Both the position numbers and the translations under genes were made by a program. DNA of 64,000 nucleotides from Sistotremastrum niveocremeum HHB9708 (taxonomy: Eukaryota; Basidiomycota; Agaricomycetes; Sistotremastrales; Sistotremastraceae). Each line of letters begins with the position of its first letter. Positions within the stretch are counted from its first letter, which is position 1. Below, piece by piece: positions 1 to 11,355 of this stretch. The notes below the pieces were generated by a model. That model did no database searches. It had not been told where the DNA came from and saw only the letters and a list, made by a program, of their open reading frames with translations. Where the stretch lies: NCBI GenBank assembly GCA_001630475.1, contig KV419397.1, forward strand, positions 937,758-1,001,757, given 5' to 3'.

Positions 1-390
1 ATGCTGGACCTGCAAGGAAACCGATAGAATTTCCTGAATAATGGAGGTTACACCCTTCAATGAGTCCGAATGTCGAAGACGTTTATATGGGTGTAGGATG
101 ATGAGTCGTTTGAGATAGATGGCATAATGAGTCTTTGGATCCTTCAGGAGTCCCAGAATTTGGGATGTCCAAGCCTCTAAATATTGAAGAGTTTCGGCGT
201 CAGCGATGAATAATTCGGACCACAAAACCGAAGTGGCTTCCCTCATCCAAAGCTTGGAGACGAGTGTTAAGGCCAAAAGCGTCTGGTTCTCGACCTGCCA
301 GGTTTTCCTCGACTTGTGTCTTTGTGCCTCCACTGTCAAGTCGCGCACTTCTTCGGCGATCTTTCCGCATATCTCTGGAGGGATATACAT
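1..390 (-). CDS. F-box-like protein F1, 5' part only (runs off the window)
   Basis: Reading frame on the minus strand from an ATG at 390, open without a stop to the window edge (130 codons). The N-terminus MYIPPEICGKIAEEVRD is nearly the same as F2 and F3, followed by the family's basic linker (QRHKSRKTW), ENQTLLALTLVSKLW and a VLWSELF core: a degenerate F-box-like domain at about residues 3-75. The start of the leucine-rich part follows (THYAIYLKRLIIL). The family role, as known for F-box proteins, is binding Skp1 in an SCF ubiquitin ligase; nothing here proves activity. It forms a tandem triplet with F2 and F3. Its leader, about 80 bp upstream of the ATG, is interrupted by a transposon (480-1092). 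The 3' end and intron state cannot be seen. Confidence 0.8.
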   Translation of the reverse strand, partial: MYIPPEICGKIAEEVRDLTVEAQRHKSRKTWQVENQTLLALTLVSKLWMREATSVLWSELFIADAETLQYLEAWTSQILGLLKDPKTHYAIYLKRLIILHPYKRLRHSDSLKGVTSIIQEILSVSLQVQH

Positions 391-479
391 CTCGAAGTAA
401 ATGTCAGAGTAGGCAAGACGACTCAGCTGTCGTCGAGAGTGGTAGAAAAAGAGCACGTCGGAGCCGTCCAGGTTGACTC

Positions 480-1092
480 AGGACCTCTGTTTATGTCATA
501 TAAGGTTTGATCCAGAGCTCCGGCTCACTTATCCGAATCCACGGCGACCCCGGTTATCCGAAACCCTCCTCATAGCTCGAAATTTGGGTCGATTTTATCC
601 GAATCATGGATGAAAGATTGCAAAAAAATCCCAAAAAATTCTAAACGATGGCCTGAGCGGCCATGACACCATAGCGATTGAAACTGAATGTAATCCATCC
701 TCTCGTCATTTTCTGCCTTGACTTGTATTTTTCTCTCGCCAGTCGTGTAAATGGCCCACAATATTCGCTTTTCCGCCTATATAGTATCTAGAACTCCGGC
801 CAGAATGATAAGACACTGCATTTTGCGTACAATCCGACCCATACTTAGGCAACATGATAAACAAAAATCGGTCAGGTACAGGGATATTGGGACGTGCGAT
901 CTGGCTGAGGTCCATTTATCCGAAGCCCCGCCCAAAGATGGCGAGCTGGGGCTCAACTTATCCGAGAACCTCCTGCAAGATTTTGACCAGTTTCAAGTCA
1001 TTTATCCGAGTACTGATCCAAGATTTTCGAAAATTTCGCCTCCGGCTTATCCGAGATCGGATGAGGCCCTACACCTAACAAACAGGGGTCCT
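480..1092. mobile_element. Non-autonomous DNA transposon (hAT-like MITE), 613 bp
   Basis: The element is bounded by a perfect 8-bp target duplication GTTGACTC (472-479 and 1093-1100). Terminal inverted repeats are AGGACCTCTGTTT (480-492) and, reversed, AGGACCCCTGTTT (1080-1092), 12 of 13 matching. The paralogous leader of F2 holds the empty site (GTGTTGACTCCGACC, near 2908), which fixes the boundaries. Inside are seven direct copies of TTATCCGA starting at 529, 554, 595, 916, 958, 1002 and 1047, looking like subterminal transposase-binding repeats. No coding capacity for a transposase is seen. The 8-bp duplication suggests the hAT superfamily; the superfamily call is inference. Confidence 0.75.
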
Positions 1093-1210
1093 GTTGACTC
1101 CGACTCTGATGTGCTCGGAGTTTCAATGAGTTGCTATTGCTACCGCTTTGCAACGTTGCCTGCCTTCCATTTTGCCTGCCTCAGTCGGCGAGAGGAAAAA
1201 ACAAGAGTTT
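1093..1210 (-). repeat. Duplicated leader/promoter segment shared by F1, F2 and F3
   Basis: The stretch with TGCTCGGAGTTTCAATGAG and GAGTTGCTATTGCTACCGC recurs upstream of F2 (about 2880-3015) and, more diverged, upstream of F3 (about 4395-4465). The duplication that produced the triplet therefore included upstream DNA, so the three genes probably inherited a common promoter. Confidence 0.65.
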
Positions 1211-1615
1211 AAGGCTGATCTAATGAAGTTTGAAGAAATATTTGCTCAGAACGCCAGAGTCAACTAGAACATCGGAAAATCGATGACATGGTCAATCGCT
1301 GACCAGTTGTGACGCTTGGGTTCAACCAAACAGACCGTTGATCCTGAATCTAGATTCTGTGAATTCGACGGACAGGCAGACCAAAAACAATGCATTGCGA
1401 GATTACAGCACTCAAAGCAATAATATCTAATTCTCAAGCGAATGTTGGGAAACCAAGTGAACTGCGGGCAGCGACATTCACATTCCAAGGACCCAAATTT
1501 CACCTCAAGAGCTTCATTATACTCCGTCTAGATTTTAGTCACCCTAGAACGTCGTAAGAGAATGTAAAAACTTGAGCATACCAAGTGGACGCTTAGTGAA
1601 TCATGCAAACTGTTA

Positions 1616-2821
1616 TTATTGGTATGCGGGTTGTGCTCGCTCACGCCGTTCGATGACTGTTCCTCCATCCGAGAAGACCATTTTCATCTCTCGAATCCCC
1701 CCCATAAGGACAAGAGTCCGATGGTGTTCCGCACAAACTATGGCTGGGAATGCTCGAGGAAGAGCGGCGAAGGCCTGTTCCACGGAGGTATCATCTGGAC
1801 GATCAAACTCCCCGCTACTGCAACGGCTAAAACCGTTCCGGGAGAGCCATTCTTGCATGACTAATCTGCGAAGTGCTGGAAGGCAATGAGATAGAACCTC
1901 GACCTGAGATTTCATCAAATCCATGAAAGCTGGGGAGATCTCCATTCCTTCCAATGTATGGAGTGCTGGAAAACTTCGGCCGATGACAGAGAAAGTATTG
2001 GCATCCGAAGGAGCGAAATGACCGGTGATGGACAGGTAGGTTACTCCCAGAAATGGGGACGATAAGGAGGAGAGTTCGCTGGCTAAATTGATGGACATAG
2101 AACGGCTGGGGATGGACAATGTGACCGTCCGCAAGTGAAGCGAAGAGCTCAACATGCGCATTTGTGGTAACGTTGCCGTGAAAGTCTCGATGAGGGGGAG
2201 TGGATTCGAGACCCGCAGTGACTTCCAATCAAATTCTACGCTTCTCGGCGAACCTCCCCGGAGCCTGACTTCGTATAGATATGGATGAGCCAGCAAAAAA
2301 GCTGCCAAGAGCTTTTTCTCATCCATTCCGAATTTAGGGACACCCAAGCGAAAGTGTCGCAACTGAGGGAACCTCAGAGGTAACACGTGTTTGAGCAGCG
2401 GCATCCAGAATTCCTCGGTGTAAATGCGCAGAAATTGAACCTGCGAGGAAGCGGATATAATTTCGCAAATATTTGAAGTGATACCATTCAATAATTTAGA
2501 AGATCCCAGTCCTCTATGGGGACGATAGAGGGTGAGCCGTTTGAGATGGGTGGCATAATGTGTCACAGGACCCCTAAGGAGCCCCAGGACATGGGATGTC
2601 CACACCTCGAGATCTTCTATATTTTTCCCACTAGTAACCAGCAATTCTGACCACAGAACCCGTGTGGCCTCTTTCTTCCAGATCTTGGATACGAGCGACA
2701 ACGCCAGGAGCGTCTGGTTCTCCGCTCGCCAAGTTTTGCTCGACTTATGTCGTTGACCCTCCACAGAAGAGTCACGGACTTCTTCGGCAATCTTCCCGTA
2801 AATCTCTGGAGGGATATACAT
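1616..2821 (-). CDS. F-box-like/leucine-rich protein F2, single exon
   Basis: 401 aa from the ATG at 2821, chosen because MYIPPEIYGKIAEEVRD matches the N-termini of F1 and F3; an in-frame ATG exists 50 codons upstream (2971) but adds sequence with no family match. Residues 3-80 are the degenerate F-box-like domain (LPP/IPPEI, TLLALSLVSKIW, RVLWSELL). Then come leucine-rich segments ending in FLGVTYLSITG and the C-terminal module with AFAALPRAFPAIVCAEH. Other members carry an intron after the xFxV motif. Here the frame runs straight through (SPAFMDLMKSQVEVLSHCLPAL), so the intron is precisely absent. Closest relative in the window is F3. Function as an SCF substrate receptor is inferred from family. 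Confidence 0.8.
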   Translation of the reverse strand: MYIPPEIYGKIAEEVRDSSVEGQRHKSSKTWRAENQTLLALSLVSKIWKKEATRVLWSELLVTSGKNIEDLEVWTSHVLGLLRGPVTHYATHLKRLTLYRPHRGLGSSKLLNGITSNICEIISASSQVQFLRIYTEEFWMPLLKHVLPLRFPQLRHFRLGVPKFGMDEKKLLAAFLLAHPYLYEVRLRGGSPRSVEFDWKSLRVSNPLPLIETFTATLPQMRMLSSSLHLRTVTLSIPSRSMSINLASELSSLSSPFLGVTYLSITGHFAPSDANTFSVIGRSFPALHTLEGMEISPAFMDLMKSQVEVLSHCLPALRRLVMQEWLSRNGFSRCSSGEFDRPDDTSVEQAFAALPRAFPAIVCAEHHRTLVLMGGIREMKMVFSDGGTVIERRERAQPAYQ

Positions 2822-3137
2822 CTGAGAGTGGTCCTCGAAAGAGACGACCCAGCTAACGGCGTGAGTGGTACAGCAGTCGAAAACGCACGCGTCGGAGCCA
2901 TGCGTGTTGACTCCGACCGTGCTGTGCTCGGAGTTCCAAAGAGTTGCTACTGCTACCGCCGTCACCTCCATTTGATATTGCTTGCCTCACTCATTCGCGA
3001 GTGGACAGAACAAGAGTCTGTTATTTTTTGAGTGGAAAGTCAAGAGACTCGAGGGTTCAATCAAATTAATGCAAGCATGTTGCCGGAGGATTTACAAATT
3101 GCTATTTGGAAATATACTTGGTCGATCGATAGGTAAT
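2822..3137. other. F2 promoter / F3 3' region
   Basis: 316 bp. The part near 2880-3015 is the F1-F3 shared leader. It contains the unoccupied version of the transposon target GTTGACTC. No gene seen. Confidence 0.6.
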
Positions 3138-4352
3138 TTACTCATCCTCAACGGCAACAGCAGGCTCTGGAGAAGAGCGACGTTTCTCTGTCAACACAGC
3201 CCTGTATGATGTAGAAGAGTAGAAGAACTTCATTGTTTTGGAAGCTCCCGCAAACCTGTTTCTCCTGTAGTTCTGGGCGAATTCGATCGCAGGGAACAAT
3301 CGTCGAAGAGCGCTGAATGCGTTTTTCATGGACTCGTCATCAGCGGTTAGGAAAGCATCGCCCCAAGACATCGAGTGCGATTTCCCGCACTTTGTTTCAG
3401 TCAAGTATAACTGACGGAGTTGAGGTAAGCATCGAGACAAGTCTTCGAGCTTGCTTCCCATAAACGTCAAGAAGTCGGGAGAGATCTGCAACCCGGAAAG
3501 TTTTTGTAGGGAAGGAAATGTTTTTCCCAGTGCTCTGACGACATCGGCCACAAATGGGATGTGTGCACTTGAGATGGTTAGATGGGTAACCTTGGCGAAT
3601 GGATTTGACCAATAGGACAGCTCAGATATGAACTGGAAGGTGTCCATTTCGTTTACACACTTTACGCGTTGCAAGTGTTGAGAAGAGGAGAGTAGGCGGA
3701 GTTGGGATAAACGACCTTCGAACCATTCAAGTTCAGGGAGGGGGTTCGATTTCTGTAAGCTCGACCAATCGAACGGTCCGAAACCCTTCTTTATTCTCGT
3801 CTCCTGTAAGCGCGGATGAGCGAGAAGGAACGTCGCCAGGTGCTGTTGCTCCTCTTTGTTCGATTGAAGAACCCCTAGACGAAGGGTACGTAAATGAGGG
3901 AAGCGCGATGAGGAGAGATGGTTCAGAACGAGAGTTGTTCGATTAACACAGTAGATGCGGAGGCATTGTACCTGCGTGGAGATGGAGATGATCTGCTGTA
4001 TGGTCGAGGCCAAACCCGCTGATACAGTTGATAATCCGAAACTTGGGTCCGGTTGGAGGATGACGAGACGTCTGAGAAATGTGGCATAGTGGGTCTCGGG
4101 GTCCCTAAGGAGCCCGAGAATCCTCGATGCCGAAGCATCGGAAAGTTCTACAGTTTTTCGTTCAGTAATGAATATTTCAGACCACAAAGCCCGGATGGCT
4201 TCCCTCATCCATGTTCTCGACACGAGAGTGAGAGCGACTAAAGTCTCATTCTCTCGGTCCCATTCCTTCTTTTTCTTATGTCGTTGGCTTTCTAGGGAGT
4301 TGTCACGGATCTCGTCGGCGATTTTACCGCATATTTCGGGAGGGATGAACAT
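3138..4352 (-). CDS. F-box-like/leucine-rich protein F3, single exon
   Basis: 404 aa from the ATG at 4352 (MFIPPEICGKIADEIRD), the position conserved in F1 and F2; an alternative ATG lies 21 codons upstream at 4415. F-box-like domain at residues 3-80 with TLVALTLVSRTWMREAIRALW; leucine-rich middle; C-terminal module with AFSALRRLFPAIEFAQ. Like F2 it lacks the intron after the xFL motif (SPDFLTFMGSKLEDLSRCLPQL), so F2 and F3 share one intron-loss event or one retro-copied ancestor. It ends in a basic and acidic tail (EKRRSSPEPAVAVEDE) not seen in the others. Role as ubiquitin-ligase receptor is family inference. Confidence 0.8.
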   Translation of the reverse strand: MFIPPEICGKIADEIRDNSLESQRHKKKKEWDRENETLVALTLVSRTWMREAIRALWSEIFITERKTVELSDASASRILGLLRDPETHYATFLRRLVILQPDPSFGLSTVSAGLASTIQQIISISTQVQCLRIYCVNRTTLVLNHLSSSRFPHLRTLRLGVLQSNKEEQQHLATFLLAHPRLQETRIKKGFGPFDWSSLQKSNPLPELEWFEGRLSQLRLLSSSQHLQRVKCVNEMDTFQFISELSYWSNPFAKVTHLTISSAHIPFVADVVRALGKTFPSLQKLSGLQISPDFLTFMGSKLEDLSRCLPQLRQLYLTETKCGKSHSMSWGDAFLTADDESMKNAFSALRRLFPAIEFAQNYRRNRFAGASKTMKFFYSSTSYRAVLTEKRRSSPEPAVAVEDE

Positions 4353-4793
4353 GATGAGAGAGTTTTTGGTGAGGCTGTTGAGACGAGGGTGGAAAAGACA
4401 GCACGTCGGAACCACTGACGCTGACTCGGATGTTGAAAATGTCGGAGTTCCAAAACGTTGCTATTGTACACGAAACACGTGTTGCCACGTATGCCTGTTC
4501 ACAGTCATGACTGGCGCTGTTATGGCTGTTCTGCGCTGCCCCTGTGGTGAACCATGCCATAGCCCTCTCAAGAGTGCGGTTTTCAATTTCCGAGAGTCCT
4601 CTGAGCAAAGTACACCGAAGTTCTATCACCGACAGAGGCAAGGACAGACGAACGGTTCGTCAATCACGCCTAGGGCTCGGTGACTCATCAGAGGACATCA
4701 GTTCTCTCATCGAGACGTTTGACTTTCGAAGCATTATCTTACATTCTTAATTGGATTATGACAGTGAGCAGGACATGACAGATCAAGTGAATT
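4353..4793. other. F3 promoter / F4 3' region
   Basis: 441 bp. The proximal part carries the diverged shared leader (CGTCGGAACC, GTCGGAGTTCCAAAACG). No gene recognised in the rest. Confidence 0.5.
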
Positions 4794-6073
4794 TCACGCA
4801 GTGGTACGCCTCTCTCCTCGCATTACTTCCATCCCTTTTTTAGAATAGATTACCTTCATCTCTCTCACAATTTCTTCGCGCAAATATTTCCGCACGTGTT
4901 TTGCTTCACGAAGTGCTGGAAAGAGTCGAAGGAGTCTTGAGAAAGCCTGCTCCATGGTCATTTCACTTGGTGTTTGGAATTCATAGAATTCCCAACGTGA
5001 GTGGATTGTTCTAGACACCATTTCGTAGATTACCAAACCACGAAGCTTGGGTAGACGTGACGAGATTCTCTTGACATTTTTTATGCCATGCTGCTATCTT
5101 CAATCAGACTTTTTATCTCTACAATTGATACGGTACTCACAATAAACTCAATGAAATCGGCCGATACACCAAATCCATCCAGAACGACCAAAGAGGGAAA
5201 AGTATCTGCCACGGTTTGCAGAATATCCAGAGTATCCAACGGTATCGGATGAAGCGCGAAAGTAATATGAGTGACGCCGACAAAAGGGTTTGGGAGTCGG
5301 TTCAATTGCCGGATAATCGATGGTCGACTGTCGTGACTGCCTCTTGGGTTGGAACGTGAAACCCTCAATATGCACAATGTCTTAGGTTGGGAGAACATCA
5401 ATAATTGTGCCAGTGTCCCTTCGAACCTGTTGACGAGGGGTAGGGGGTTGGATTCTCTCATCCTCTTCCATACAGATGTCCCCGTTCCCTCTCCTAACCT
5501 GACTTCCAACAACCCGGGATGAGCGAGAAGAAAGTTTGATACGATATCATTTAGTTGACTGTTATTCAGACGTATCCCGAGTCGGAGCATCTTCAAACGC
5601 GGAAAGATCAGCGTAGAAAGGTGGTTGAGTATGGGAATTGTGTCGTTGTTGCAATAAATTCGAAGACAGTCCAAATTTCGACAGGCAGTGAGTATTCTCT
5701 CCAGGGTAGAAGTGAGAGATGGAAGAGGCACAATAGGAGGCCAATGATCACCGTGTATAGTGTCCACGTGCAGGATAGATAAACGTTTCATATAGGTGGC
5801 ATAGTGAAAGTCGGATTGCTCGAGTTGGGCAAGAATGGGGGAGGCCCTGGCGTCTAGGACGGCGAGGTCCACTTTGGCAGAGATAATGACCTCTGACCAC
5901 AACGCTGGCACGGCTTCGCCGTTGAACATCTTCGAGGTAAGACAAAGAGCGAGAAGGCTTTGATTCTCGCTCGTCCACTCCTCCCTTGTCTTACGTCTGA
6001 GGCTTTCTGCGTTCGTTTTTCGAAGCGCGTACGCGACCTTGCCCCATAGCTCTGGTGGAAGACGGATGTACAT
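4794..6073 (-). CDS. F-box-like/leucine-rich protein F4, two exons
   Basis: 409 aa; exons 6073-5141 and 5090-4794 with a 50-nt GTGAGT...GCAG intron in phase 0. Start MYIRLPPELWGKVAYALRK. F-box-like domain with SLLALCLTSKMFNGEAVPALW; leucine-rich body (YATYMKRLSIL, FPRLKMLRLGI, AHPGLLEVRLG, NPFVGVTHITF). Exon 1 ends at the family motif SADFIEFI. Exon 2 opens HGIKNVKRISSRLPKLRGL and carries AFSRLLRLFPALREAK. It ends the first F-box group and faces the RPAP1 gene head to head across a 0.9 kb promoter region. Function by family only. Confidence 0.8.
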
Positions 6074-6974
6074 GGTCTACTGGATGATGACGCGGGGGCG
6101 AAGTGGTAGTGGTGGACAGGAACTCACTGTCGCAAATTTTTGATCTGGACTCCGAGAAATATAAGTACTGGTAAACGTCTGGCTCGGAGAAAACATTGAT
6201 TTCAAATTGCTCTTGCCGCAGCCATTGCCACACGAACGTGAAGGGAGCTGCGGATTGCCACTCAAACGCTTGCTCAAACAAGCAGGACAAAAGAGGTACA
6301 TTGTCTCTCAGATTAGACAGTGTCATAGACGGCTCCGGCGGCAAGGTTAACGCGACACAGTGACTCGTTATTGAACGACTTATTCTACCGAAATCATGAT
6401 CATGAGACGCACAGTCGACCGAGATGAAGGGAAGATGGCCGAGAAGTCCGCGGACTGGACTGACCGTCGAAATTGTGGTCGCACAACAATGATGATGGGG
6501 GCGGTGGTGCCCATTTTCTCATTGTTCGGAAGATCTGGAAGCCTCAGAAGATTCTTATCGCTGTTGAAACCTCGAGCCTGATGAACGTCTTTGCAAGAGA
6601 ATTCAAATTCACGAACAAGAAACTGACAATAATTGAAAATAGAATTCGTGTGGCCGAAGAGCCCATATGAAATAGTTCGAAGTATTGCCTCCATTGTACA
6701 GCCTCGGTTCCGCGACCAAAATGCAAGTGACTCTGCGTTGTCGAGTCGTCGCATCGCCATGGGAAGAAGTGTTGTCTGTATTCGGAGTTAAGGCTTTTGA
6801 GAGTCATTCCCTTGTCCTCCTCCATATAAAGAGCAGCGTGATCTCACGACTTACTCAAATTTCACCACCAAGCATTCTATACCTGCATTTCACCACATTG
6901 AAAAGCAGGTCGATATCATCAAACATCGTAGAAAACAAGTTTTTATCGGAGTTTCAAACCCATCCGTATTCGAA
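6074..6974. other. Divergent promoter region, F4 / RPAP1
   Basis: 901 bp between two divergently transcribed genes. Open frames on both strands are under 130 codons and unlike known proteins. An AT-rich stretch near 6810-6960 directly precedes the RPAP1 start. I see no RNA gene. Confidence 0.5.
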
Positions 6975-9900
6975 ATGACGTCCTTAGTCGGCGACATCGT
7001 CGAGCGGAAATCTGGCTCAACATCATCTAATGCCCCTCATACTAGACCGACGGGCACGAACACCACAGGATTCCCTCTTGTCCAGCATCGCTCGCAGAGT
7101 GCGTTCTCTAGAGCGCGACAGGCAGCCCAACGAAACCCTCCGACCACCTCAGTCCCAAGGATCATTCCAGTGGCATCGACCACTGGAAATTCGAAACACC
7201 TGCCGCCACCATCTGACGACATACAGTCTATTCAGAGTCAGATAAGCGAAGAGAATGAACGCAGGGTGGCTGCCATGTCTCCTCAAGAAAGGGAGCAGGA
7301 AATTGACAGCGTCAAAGAACATCTGGGAGTTGGGATTGAGGACATGATCAGAAAGATGCAAGAGGCGAGGAAACGGAGAAGGCTGAAACAAGGTACTTTA
7401 ACCTCCTCATGAAACGAAAGCCTTGTCTGATCAGCGCATCGACAGAGCTTGAAGACAGTACGCATTCCCGTGGGCGCCGCACCCGTTCTGGCGCAATAAG
7501 ATAAATACTCACATGCACTCTAGATAAACGACCATCATCACCACTTCCAGATTTTCGTGACGACGTCCCCACTGGTATGCTTGGTATATTAATGAAATTA
7601 TAAGCTGCTCAACCTCGACCCCAGAACCCTCCTCCGAGTCTATCGACATTGAATCTCACATCCCTACATCACCAACCCAATATCCTGTGCTTCGTGAGTA
7701 CATTGGTCTACCGAGACTCGCTCTTGATTAACGAGACACGTAGAAGCTTCTTTGAAGTCTGCTGTTGCTATCAAACGTACGACATCTGACCAGCAGTATC
7801 GGTCTCAGCTCACGAATGATATGATAGGACTCGGGCCTCCAGAAGCAGACCATCCTGACCGTCCTTCGTCCACACCCCCTCGAATGCGAAAACTCCGTTT
7901 CGCAGACCCGAAGCCATCCGATATCCATGTATACGAATCCGCCCCTTCTTCTCCCCGCCGAGTGATGGGACTTCTCCCCTTACCCGATGAAAGCGATCGA
8001 GCAGGGCCATCTTCGAACGTCGTTCAACTCCCTACCCTACCCTTCAGTTCCCTTCGTCGCCGAGTTCCACAGCCCCAGGAGAGCCAGGAGTCCCCGTCAG
8101 TTTCGGGCAACGATACCAGTGACGGTACACCGGAACATATTCGAGCACAGTACTTTCCTGAAGCTCCCTCGGACGATCCATCCCTAGCCTGGATCAGAAA
8201 CGTCCCTTCCTCCGTGGTTTCGTCTTCATCAGGGCAGCCCGAAGAACTCAGGTTTGACCTCCAGGGACGCACGCTATCTGCGGAAGATGCTTCTGCTCTT
8301 CCGACTCACTTAGGTCTACACCATCATTCTAATCCCTCTCAACTCGCCGGTTACACTTTAGCAGACCTCCTACACCTAAGCCGAAGCACAGTCCCAAGTC
8401 AACGTTCGACAATGTTGACGGTGCTTTCCCGCATCTTGCGCCGCGAGCGCCTATCGGAAGACACATTCAAGAAGATCTTCGCCGTAGGGCTGGAGGCTTC
8501 TCAAGTGGGAACGAACTTGAACGTCTGCACGAGTGGTGTAGAGCTTCTATGGTCAGCCCTCGTGAAGTCGGCATCACCTGTTGAGGAGAGCACGCTCAAG
8601 GGTATCCCGACGGAATCTGTCATCTCCCTCTTCGCGGACCACCTCTCGTCGCAAGTCCTCCCTATGACTTCTTTGCTCCAAATCTTGGAAACTCTCCTCA
8701 AATTAGTAACATTATCTCCTGACTTATGTGCATCTCTACTTTCGATACCCCAGCTCCTGCCGCTCATCGTCCGAGTCTTCCTCCCTCCTCCTATAGGCAA
8801 TGACGGACCGTCTGCCGAAGTCAACGCCCTCAGACTCTTTCACCAGTTGGCGCGGTCATCGCGTGCCAATGCCGAGAAGCTGTCAGAAACTGCAGACGCG
8901 GCTCTCCGGTTCCTCGTCATCGTCCCCGAAACCCCCAGCGCTCAGCTTCTCGCGGCCGAGACCCTCACATTTTATTCAATCTTGGGCCGCTATGGCTTAT
9001 ACGCACACATAGCTGCGACTGCGAACGCACACATCTCAAAATTGGGAAATAATCTACTGATTCAACTGCAGAGTGGAGTGCATTCGCCACCATTGGAGTA
9101 TCTTGCAGAAGCGTGGTTGCATCTTCTAGAGTGTTGGATCGTGTGCGCGATCGATCCGCATCAGACTTCGCCTCCGCATGAAATTTTATGGACGCAGATC
9201 AGTAATTGGGAGTGGGGCGAGACCATCTTGGAGCTGCTCCTACAATCTTCGTCGAGACTCGGCGTAGTCTGGACTGCCGCCTGCCGTGCCTTATCTGCAT
9301 GGCTTGATGGTGCGGCAGTCAATTCGCCAAGGAATGGAGAACAGGAACGAACGCTTGTTTATGAGAAGCTTCGCCATGCGATAAGTGATGGCGACATTCA
9401 GGACGCGTTGCAAGAAGATGTCAACTCTCTAATGATCTCGCTCCGAGATACTGGTCGAGACTCATTGTCCCTGACCGAAGAGCGATCGTTTGATCGCCTG
9501 AGTGCTACTTTGAAGCTGGTTCTCTCCACTCACCCGCCTTTTGGCTCGGATACCGAAACGCAAACAGCGCTTGATTTGCCGATCACTTTCACGTCTATGC
9601 AAGCATTAGCGGACTTGATTGTCGATGCGAGTTCCATTATCCCTTCCCCTCGTACCGCTGCATTCCTTCAGGTTCAGACAAGGCTTCGACGAAGGCTACG
9701 TCGCGAATCGGATATGGAGTGGTTGAGCTTTGCGATGACGCTGCCTACCTCCGTACCTCTCGGCGAAGAGGAGTTCATTGCGTGGTTGTTCGATCAAATC
9801 GCAATCCTGCTCACGAAAGACCTAGCCTCCGCCTTGTCAATTCCGACTCCACCTGACATGTGGGACGGAAAAGGCATTGAAACACTTCTACCTTTCCTCG

Positions 9901-11039
9901 TTGAATCTCTTTACCCATCTGAGATCCGTCTGGCGCCATTCTTCCCTACGCCAGAATCGCTAAAGTTTACTTTAACTCAATGCAATTCGCCATCTCCTTC
10001 GGCTAGGATAGCGTCGCTTCCGGCACCTAGATCATGGCCTCTATGGCCCCTAGATCATCTCCTTAGGTCAGGTACATCGCAGGTCTTCAGGAAGCTTCCC
10101 CCGAGTTGGGACGCTTCGGAGACCGATGTCGTCCGAGCCAGCCTGGTCTTGTGCCTCGTTTCGCAGAAGCTAGTGAAGTCTAAGATGCCTAGATCCGAGG
10201 CTATGTTCGGATGCATGAAAATTTTCATGTTGGAGCACGAACAACCTAATGACGCCTCAACCTCAGAGGTATACCGAGACAAGTCGGTTGAAAGTTCTAT
10301 GCGACTACTACTCAATCCGTACACTTGGGCGAACAGACATGACATCTCGGAACATTCGGACGATCTGAGTCTTGAAGACGCAGCCAAGGCCTACCTAGGT
10401 GCTTCAACGCCATTCTACCAATTCTACAGCGACTTCTTGGCTCTGTATGACGCGATATCGTTCGGGCATGATTTATTCGGCACGCTTCTTCTGGGACCTA
10501 TTTCGCAGCGCTATCCTCGGGACTATCGCAAGCTTCTGATTGGTGACCATCGCCATGTGCTCCGCTATATCCGGACCGAGCCTGGCCAAGTCCTATCAGG
10601 TGACCTTTCGGCATACCTTTATCCTGTTGAGACGAACGGCGAGAGCATTAGCTTATTCCTCGGCGCTTTGACATTGAATGCTGGTCTCTCGGGATTGGAG
10701 GGCTTCTTGAGACTCATTGCCGTACACCATGTATCGTGCAATATCTGGCCTGATTTACGCCACCATTCGGGATCGAAGCATGGGCAGGACGATCAGGATG
10801 CTAAGGAACAGGAAAGGGCTCGACGTTTGTTGGGTCTAGTTTCTAGTCAAGCACGCGCAGCGGTCGTGCGAGACGTCGTGCGCTATCGCCAAATGGGGCC
10901 AGAGGTAGATGTGCTGCTTTCACCAGATTGCTTCGACGCACCAAACGAAGTAGTGGAACAGAGAAGGGCGTGGCTGCGGTCGATCGACTCGAATCTTGCA
11001 GAGAGACTGAACGATCATTTCTCCGTTCCTTCAGTGTAG
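6975..11039 (+). CDS. RPAP1: RNA polymerase II-associated protein 1 (RPAP1/Rba50) homologue
   Basis: 1277 aa; exons 6975-7392, 7524-7574, 7625-7693 and 7744-11039. The RPAP1 N-terminal domain is clear near residues 90-130: ISEENERRVAAMSPQEREQE followed by IDSVKEHLG and a basic KRRRLKQ. The RPAP1 C-terminal domain begins near residue 348 with LRFDLQGRTL and GLHHHSN...AGYTLADLLHLSRS. A long alpha-helical repeat-like region follows to the end, as in family members. Known role: assembly and nuclear import of RNA polymerase II with GPN GTPases and linkage to Mediator. The third acceptor was chosen at 7624 because it continues a serine/proline-rich frame; an earlier AG near 7603 is possible. Housekeeping gene; nothing broken. 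Confidence 0.9.
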
Positions 11040-11355
11040 CTTAATTCGTGATCTTGAATACATGTAATGGCATTGGCAGAACGAGAGCTGACGCCAGCAT
11101 CGGAGTTTGAATCGCAGATTCACACTTGGACCGGCACCACAATTGATGTTGACATTGGGCGACTACTTTGCTCATCCATGGTGTGGACTGTCATGCGACG
11201 GCTTACTTAGCGAGTTAGCTCTGTGAAATGTCTATCTTATCGGGAAGCCGGGAGTTCCTCCCTGAGAATCGAAGGCACTTGCGTGCTTTGAGCATCTTTG
11301 GCGTCATTCAGCAAGATTCTCGCCCGTCTTGCGCCATTCTTTTTATCTGAACGTC
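11040..11355. other. RPAP1 3' region / MFS promoter
   Basis: 316 bp without a gene. Two in-frame non-ATG codons precede the chosen MFS start at 11356. Confidence 0.5.

Larger units (their letters stand above)
391..1615. other. F1/F2 intergenic region
   Basis: Contains the F1 leader, split by the 480-1092 transposon. The distal half of that leader (1093-1210) is homologous to the leaders of F2 and F3. I see nothing recognisable from 1211 to 1615; small open frames there show no family resemblance. Confidence 0.6.

Noticed and set aside
480-1092. Pogo/Tigger-type ends, because TTATCCGA motifs are common in those families
   Set aside because: The target duplication is 8 bp, not TA, and the motifs are direct, not inverted between ends.
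10055-10387. Minus-strand frame inside RPAP1
   Set aside because: Antisense shadow of a conserved coding exon.
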